Shown piece after piece: positions 58,554 to 64,000 of a DNA stretch of 64,000 bases. This DNA is from Zopfochytrium polystomum (lineage: Eukaryota > Chytridiomycota > Chytridiomycetes > Chytridiales > Chytridiaceae). The position numbers and the translations under genes were made by a program. The DNA is taken from contig JAIVFJ010000055.1 of the NCBI GenBank assembly GCA_025765615.1, positions 248,001 through 312,000 of the forward strand, read 5' to 3'. Positions within the stretch are counted from its first letter, which is position 1. Every line of letters starts with the position of its first letter. The notes beneath the pieces are model-generated. The model had not been told where the DNA came from, did no database searches, and saw only the letters and a program-made list of their open reading frames with translations.

Positions 58554-59317
58554 TCACTTCTTCTTCTTGGCCGGCGAAGACGCCGCAGCGGGCGGCTTTT
58601 TCACCGCGGCTTCCGGTTTTGCGCTTCTCCCCGCGCCGCCCTTGGCCGCCGCGCCCCCGCCGCTCGCCTTGGCAGGCGTCGACACCCCCGCGCACGAACT
58701 GGGGCCGCGGCGGTGCAGCCCGCCCCCGCCGCGGCTGAACCCCTGCCGCAGGCACTCTTTCATGATTTTGGTGTCGGCCAGCTCCATTCGCTGCTCGACG
58801 CGATCTGGGCCGAGGTCTTTCATGTTTTTTTGCTGGAAGGGGGTACGGAATATGATGTGGAGAGAACAAACGCAGATGTTTAGCAAGGACATAAAAGAAG
58901 GGGTGGAAGGGAATTTCCTCTTGAACGAAGATGGGGGGAGGGGGGGGGGGCCTCACCGTATCCCCAGTCGACCAGCTGAAACTTTGGAGCGCCCTGGAAT
59001 GCAAAGTCAACAGGAGTGAGTGATGTGTCGGGGATTACAAAACAACTGTGCATGATGAGAAAAAGGGGAGAACAACAAACCGATTTCTTCGTCTTGGTCG
59101 TATCGACGCGAATGTTTGCAGCCTTGATGTCATTGTGCGTGTAGCCAGCCTTCTCTTGCTGCTTTTTGAGCTGGCGGGCGATTTCATCGCTGTAGGGAAC
59201 CCAACCCCCAGGATTCTTCTTCTTGTCCTCCAAGTACTCTTTCATTCCCGTCGTGCCTACTTTGTGCTGCACCATCCCTTTGTCGTCATGGGCGATGTAC
59301 TGACCAGCTGTTTGAGG

Positions 59318-59356
<39 letters not shown>

Positions 59357-59882
59357 GTGCGGGGAGGGGATTGAGGGAGTGGGGATTTGTAAAAGGAGAT
59401 CGCTTGCCTGACCTGCTTTCGTCGCCGGAATCTCTTCCGCCCCCCACTTTGAGTTGGAATTTAGCTTCTTGTAAACGACAGTTTTGCCATTCTCATCGGT
59501 CGCAGAGTAGACAGAGCCGAACGAGCCGGGCGCGATCTCGTCTCCGACCTTTTTTCGCATGGTTCAAAGATCAGTGAGGGGGTTCGCGCGATCCGTTTGT
59601 GCGGTTGAGAGTTGGCATGCGGGGTTTTTCACAAGGACATTGCAAAGGCGGGGTTGGTGGATCGGGATGCTTCCTTACTTTCACGGAATGGCCTCCCACC
59701 GTCACGGTCTTTCCTCTCGGCGACGCGGGGGCCTCTTGCGAGGAGGCGGAGGAGCCGGCGGGGCTTGCGAGGGACTGTGGCGTCGAGGAGGACGCTGCCG
59801 CGAGCAGCCAGAGAGCGAAGAGCAGCAGAGGCAGTCGCGGCGGCGACAGGCGGCGGCTGCGGCGAGGCATCGGCATCGGCAT
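58554..59882 (-). CDS. Secretory-pathway protein kinase-like protein
   Basis: Five minus-strand exons: 59679-59882, 59413-59548, 59081-59307, 58957-58993, 58554-58816 (last acceptor less certain); 288 residues, or 284/286 from nearby Mets. A strong signal peptide or anchor (LPLLLFALWLLAAASSS) precedes a compact kinase fold: Gly-loop IAPGSFGSVYSATD, candidate ATP Lys in VVYKKLN, catalytic loop YTHNDIKAANIRVD (HND for HRD, with Asp and Asn kept) and metal site VDWGY in place of DFG. There is no APE motif or normal C-lobe; after WGY comes a charged helix and a Lys/Ala/Pro tail ending KKKK. It is closest in feel to small CK1/VRK-like kinases. Activity in the lumen or outside the cell is inference; it may be a degenerate kinase. 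Confidence 0.7.
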
Positions 59883-60224
59883 TGGGTTGGGCGGCGTCCT
59901 TGAAAGTTGGGCGGGGCTGGGCTGCCTCCTCCTGGCTGACTTATTCTTTATATTAATTATTAATAACACGCATGAAATATAATATATGTTGATGTTTAGA
60001 AAATTGGTTGTTGAGCGTTTCACCGCTTTCAATCGCGCCATTTTTCTTCGTTGTTGACTTTTTTGTTGGCTGCGCCCAAATCCGAGCGAGACCCCCTTTT
60101 TCAGTAGGGCGGGCGGAAACCAAAGCACAGACACAAACAGGCACTCGAACGCCACGGAAGCTCGACATGACCAGCAGAGTGAGCTGGGACAGCCACAGCC
60201 AGCCAGCCAGCCAGACAGCCAGCC

Positions 60225-60263
<39 letters not shown>

Positions 60264-60633
60264 GCAGACTATAAAATTTCTGCCCCGTCAAGAGACAAAG
60301 AAAAAAACAAAAAAAAACAAAAAAAAAAATAAATCACTGGCGGTGACAAGGTCGATGCTTGCTTGCAGGTGTCGCCAAAAGATTCCACCCAACGACTTCT
60401 CCACTTCACGTCCGCCTTCCCACCTTCCCCCCCCCCCCCCCCCCCCCAAAAAAGGCAAATGCCAGATCCCGCTTCACTAAAAGCGACCGTTGTGAGTGAA
60501 CTTGTGAACTTGTGAACCTGTGAGACGGCCCCCCCCCCCCCCCCCAAATTGATCGGTGACTGACATCGGCAACCAAAAAGGAGGTGATCGCATCCTGCGT
60601 CCTGCCACTCATTGGATTGCGACCTGCCCAAAA

Positions 60634-60672
<39 letters not shown>

Positions 60673-60980
60673 ATTAAATCAAAACTTGGAACATGATGCT
60701 CCACAAATGCCGTATCTGGGTACATACATGTACGGTACAGTACAGTTCCGCCCTTCACTGAAAAATATGAGGAATCGACGAAGTAGAATGTGAAAACCAT
60801 GATGCATGTTTATTGTGGTCACTGTTTGCGCTTCCTCCTCCCCAGCTTGCCCGCCCCCCGCTCACACGACCCCTGTAGTACCTTCCTCTCCTTCCGTACA
60901 CAATCAACACAACTCTCTAGCCTATTTACCCTTTGTATACCTTGCCTTCCCCGCCTCTCCGTACCCTCAAGTGTTAGCCG
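59883..60980. other. Intergenic with GACA, poly-C and AAAT repeats
   Basis: GACA/CAGC arrays at about 60200-60262, two poly-C tracts (60428-60447 and 60530-60545) and an (AAAT)n array at about 60629-60674. No gene. Confidence 0.6.
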
Positions 60981-63518
60981 TTACCCTCGCCCTCCCGCAG
61001 CCCCCAACGCCCTCCGCAGCACTGCCAGCACCTCCTTTGCCGCGGGCGGCGGTGTCGGCGCGTTCCGTTTCCCCACAGGGTCCTCGTCGCCCAAGCCGCC
61101 GTCGCCGCCACCCGCCATGGCGCGCGCCATCGCCTCGCGCAGCCGCTCCGCGCCACGGTGCACTGCCTCCGCCCGCCCGCCACCGCCACCGTCGCTGTCG
61201 CGGCCGCGTCGGGCCCGCGCTGCTGGCGAGACCGCTCCGGTCCGCCGCTTGCCGTAGCAGCAGCAGGACCATCCTGCGGCACCCACGCGCCGCCGCGCAA
61301 AAGGTCGTGCAGCAGCCGGTTCGCCGGTGGCGCCCGCGGCGGCGGCGGCGCCATCCCCTGTAGACGAGGCTTCCTTCCCGCCGGCGCGGGCGCCGCGGCG
61401 GCGGCGGCCGGGGCGTCCCCGCGGTCCGGGTGGAGCGCGAGGTCGGCGAGGCGCGCCCAGAACCCGGGCTCGCCGGTCGGCGGCGGCCGCCGCCGTCGCG
61501 GCCGTCGCCGTGACCTGCTTTTTCGCGTCCTTGGCCATCCCGGCGCGACGCCCGCCGCCGCCGCCGCCGCGCAGCGAGTCGACAAAGAACCCGGCGACCG
61601 GCTGCGCCACCACGCCCCGCCGCGCGTCGACCCACGCGTCGCCGAGCAGGTCCGCCCACCCGTTCATCCGCCCCGGCTGCACCACGCTCCGCTGCGCCAG
61701 CTGCTGCGGCGACGTCACGGGCTTGGGCGCGCGCGACGCCGGCGCCGCCGCGCGCTGCAGCAGCGACGCCACCGCCGCCGCGACGGGCCGGCTGACGCTT
61801 GCAGGCGGCTCAGGGGTGGTGGAGCGGCCGGGACCGGCGGCGACGACGGCGGCGGCGGCGGCGAGACGCTCGCGCGCTCGTTGCCGCCGTCGTTGCCGCT
61901 GCTGTTTCTTTTGTTTCTGTTTCTGCTGGTGCTGCGGCTGCTTCTGCTTGGGAGGAGTCGGAGGCGGACCGCGCGGGGCGGCCCACGCGTCGGCGAGCAG
62001 CCCGCGCAGGAAGCCGATGCCGCTGCTGCCGCCGCTGCCGTCGTCGTCGTCGTTGGCAGCCGCGGGGGCGGCTCGGCGGGCGGGCGGCGGCGGAGGCGGG
62101 CGGAGCGGGGGCGAGACCGCGCGTGCGTCGGCGCGCGCAGGCGGGTCCTGCGGCGGCGGCGAAGAGCGGCGAGGCGACGCTCCACGCACCGCGCCCTTGG
62201 CGGCGGCGGCGACGACGGCGGCGGCTAACTGCTCGCCGTCTATCTCGTCCTCGCCAAAGAGATCGTCGTCGTCGTCGCCGTCCACGTCCGCGTCGTCGGC
62301 GTCATCGTCGTCCTCTTCGTCGTCGTCCATGGCCACGACGAGGCTAGCCAGCAGGGCCGCGGCTTCGTCCTCGGGGAGCGCGGTGGCGGCTGCCGCAGCC
62401 TCGTCGAGGCCGAGCGCGCGGAGGGCCGTGGCCAGCGGCGTGTCGCCGCCGGCGGACGTGGCGCGCGAGGGGCCACCTCCCGCTGCTGCTGCTGCTGGCG
62501 GAACTTGCTCGGCGCTGTCCTGAGCTGCGGCGTCAGCCGAGGTGTCGGGCACGCCCCCGAGTACGGCGCGGAGGCGAGCGAGCGGGTCGCTCACCCACGA
62601 CGCAGACGACGACGCGCCCGCGGGAGGCCGGCCGGCGCTCGTCGGGTCGCCTCTCTGGTCTACGTTGTTGGTGGCGGCGGCCGCGGCGGCAGGGACTCGG
62701 TGCGGTTCGGTCTCCGCGGCGGCGGGGACCTGCGCGTCGTCGGCGTCGACGTTGTCGGCGGCGACCCGCTTCCCGCCTCGGCGGTCAAAAAGCCCGCGGA
62801 GGAACCTGACCGCGGTGGCGTCCTCCTCGCGCGTGAACGGCGGGTCGTCGTCCTGCATCCGCTTCTTGCTCCTGCCCGCCGGGGGCTGCTGCCCCTCGAC
62901 GCCCGCGGCGGCGGCGGGACCCTCGCTCTGGTCCAGCGGCTGCCCCCGGCTCCTGCGGCCCCCGCCGCCGCCAGCGAACGGGAAGGCAGCCGCGACAGCC
63001 CGCGCCGCGTCGTCAAACGCGCGCTGCGACGGGAGCACCGAGTCGAGGTGCGGGAAGATGTCGACCAGCACGGCGCGCGTGGTGCCGCTGCTGGCCGTCG
63101 CGGGAGGCCCTGCTGCCCCGGCGGCGGCGGCCGCGTCTGCCGGCGGGTTGGAGGTGGTGGCGGCGGTGGCGGCGGCCGCGGCGGCCGCGGCGTCGCCGTT
63201 GGTGGCCGGAACGACGCAGCCGCCGCTGCTCGGAATTGGGGGGGCTGGCGCGGAGCCGCCGCTGCTGCTGCCGGCGGCGTTGGCGGCAGCGGGCGGGTCT
63301 GAAGCGGCGTTGGACGGCGCGTGTTGCGGGTGGGGCGGCGGCGGTGGCGGCTGCGGCTGCGCGGGGGCGTCAGCGGCTACGTCCTGCGACTGGAACACGG
63401 AGCGCCAAAAGTCGCGTTTCCGGGGCGCGTGGGACGGCACGGCGGTCGCTGTTGCTGCCGTGGCGCCCTGCTGGACGGGCAGCTCCGCGGGCGCCGCCGC
63501 TGCTTTCCCTTGCAGCAA
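60981..63518 (-). CDS. Hypothetical Ala/Gly/Pro-rich protein with repeated Phe/Trp-Leu motifs
   Basis: One long minus-strand frame (845 codons from 63518), open upstream to a CAG at about 63573; a likely first exon lies at about 63710-63898 (Met 63829 or 63898, containing VEDVFGNALGRAIDIG), but the joint is unresolved. Most of the protein is Ala/Pro/Gly/Asp low complexity. Recurrent short blocks stand out: DFWRSVFQ, RFLRGLFDRR, GFLRGLLADAW, GWADLLGDAWVD. Near 61500 the protein-like signal leaves this frame (GFWARLADLALH, then NRLLHDLLRGGAW) and returns near 61180 for the end (LREAMARAMAGG...KEVLAVLRRALG). Two compensating base errors or an unrecognised structure would explain it. No known family. 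Confidence 0.45.
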   Translation of the reverse strand: MLQGKAAAAPAELPVQQGATAATATAVPSHAPRKRDFWRSVFQSQDVAADAPAQPQPPPPPPHPQHAPSNAASDPPAAANAAGSSSGGSAPAPPIPSSGGCVVPATNGDAAAAAAAATAATTSNPPADAAAAAGAAGPPATASSGTTRAVLVDIFPHLDSVLPSQRAFDDAARAVAAAFPFAGGGGGRRSRGQPLDQSEGPAAAAGVEGQQPPAGRSKKRMQDDDPPFTREEDATAVRFLRGLFDRRGGKRVAADNVDADDAQVPAAAETEPHRVPAAAAAATNNVDQRGDPTSAGRPPAGASSSASWVSDPLARLRAVLGGVPDTSADAAAQDSAEQVPPAAAAAGGGPSRATSAGGDTPLATALRALGLDEAAAAATALPEDEAAALLASLVVAMDDDEEDDDDADDADVDGDDDDDLFGEDEIDGEQLAAAVVAAAAKGAVRGASPRRSSPPPQDPPARADARAVSPPLRPPPPPPARRAAPAAANDDDDGSGGSSGIGFLRGLLADAWAAPRGPPPTPPKQKQPQHQQKQKQKKQQRQRRRQRARERLAAAAAVVAAGPGRSTTPEPPASVSRPVAAAVASLLQRAAAPASRAPKPVTSPQQLAQRSVVQPGRMNGWADLLGDAWVDARRGVVAQPVAGFFVDSLRGGGGGGRRAGMAKDAKKQVTATAATAAAAADRRARVLGAPRRPRAPPGPRGRPGRRRRGARAGGKEASSTGDGAAAAAGATGEPAAARPFARRRVGAAGWSCCCYGKRRTGAVSPAARARRGRDSDGGGGGRAEAVHRGAERLREAMARAMAGGGDGGLGDEDPVGKRNAPTPPPAAKEVLAVLRRALGAAGGRG

Positions 63519-64000
63519 GGCGGCGGTGGAGGGCGGAGCGGCGGCGTGTCGGTGCGGCGTGGACGTCTGCAGAAAGAGGGCGACGACTGTGACGGAAGGG
63601 GGAGCGTTTTCGGAGTGGGAGGCAAGCAGAGAGAAAAGCCGTTACTTGCGGCTCCCGGAACTTTTGGAGCTCCCATCGTTGGAACGAAGTGGAGGGAAGG
63701 CTCCTTACCCATGGCGATTATAATGATACATCCAATATCAATCGCGCGACCGAGGGCGTTCCCAAAGACGTCCTCGACGCGTTCCGCGGCCGCGTCGGAG
63801 CAGCCATTCTTTTTCTTGTTGCTGCTCATGTTATCGCTGACGCTCGTATTGGCGAAGGTACCTCGCTTCTCCGTGGTGAGGTGCTGATCTTGCTGCATAC
63901 TTTGGGAAAGGGTCCGGCGGGGAGGGAGGACCGGCGTTCGACGAGGGTGCACGTGGTGGAGGCAGCAGCCTCTTTACTTTCGGCGAGCGCGATCCGGCGG
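63519..64000. other. Right edge: likely first exon and promoter of the hypothetical gene
   Basis: Minus-strand frame 63710-63898 encodes a Lys/Asn-rich start and an amphipathic helix, with a GTAAGG donor at about 63709. The remainder to 64000 is GC-rich upstream sequence. Confidence 0.35.

Overview
The window is nuclear DNA of a eukaryote, most likely a flagellated (zoosporic) fungus of the chytrid or blastocladiomycete kind. Genes are split by short GT-AG introns (about 45-225 nt). Coding exons are very GC-rich with long Ser, Ala, Gly, Gln and Pro runs. The family mix is fungal: a Pho85-type cyclin, a BIM1-like copper protein and a two-domain chromate transporter. A kinesin-9 motor, a family tied to motile cilia and flagella, argues for a swimming stage. 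The species assignment is inference. I predicted exon joints by hand by matching donor, acceptor and reading phase; no transcript data were available.

Layout: 0.2-3.2 kb cyclin (-); 3.3-8.2 kb AT-richer repeat island with two LTR families and a tRNA-like (SINE-like) head; 8.9-11.4 kb NIPA-type Mg2+ transporter (+); 12.3-14.4 kb RNA 3'-phosphate cyclase (+); 14.9-16.7 kb type II membrane protein with a ricin-B-like ectodomain (+); 17.7-21.6 kb protein with four DnaJ-type CxxCxGxG modules (+); 21.9-23.3 kb CDC123-like protein (-); 23.4-26.3 kb AT-richer spacer; 26.4-28.7 kb chromate transporter (-); 29.8-35.3 kb decayed Copia retrotransposon; 35.6-37.7 kb cytochrome P450 (+); 38.6-40.3 kb ACMSD-type amidohydrolase (+); 41.1-44.0 kb PAQR/adiponectin-receptor protein (-); 44.7-45.7 kb 1-Cys peroxiredoxin (-); 47.3-48.9 kb hypothetical (-); 50.3-55.6 kb kinesin-9 (-); 56.2-56.8 kb secreted BIM1-like protein (-); 58.6-59.9 kb secreted kinase-like protein (-); 61.0-63.9 kb low-complexity hypothetical (-).

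The genes form no evident pathway cluster; they read as an ordinary gene-dense fungal chromosome arm interrupted by transposon-rich, lower-GC islands. The most unusual signals are: two LTR copies carrying perfect multi-unit heat-shock elements upstream of a TATA box; a kinase-like protein with a signal sequence; a P450 lacking the usual I-helix Thr; an in-frame stop-free intron in the RNA cyclase gene; and coding frames that shift inside GC-rich low-complexity tracts at three loci.
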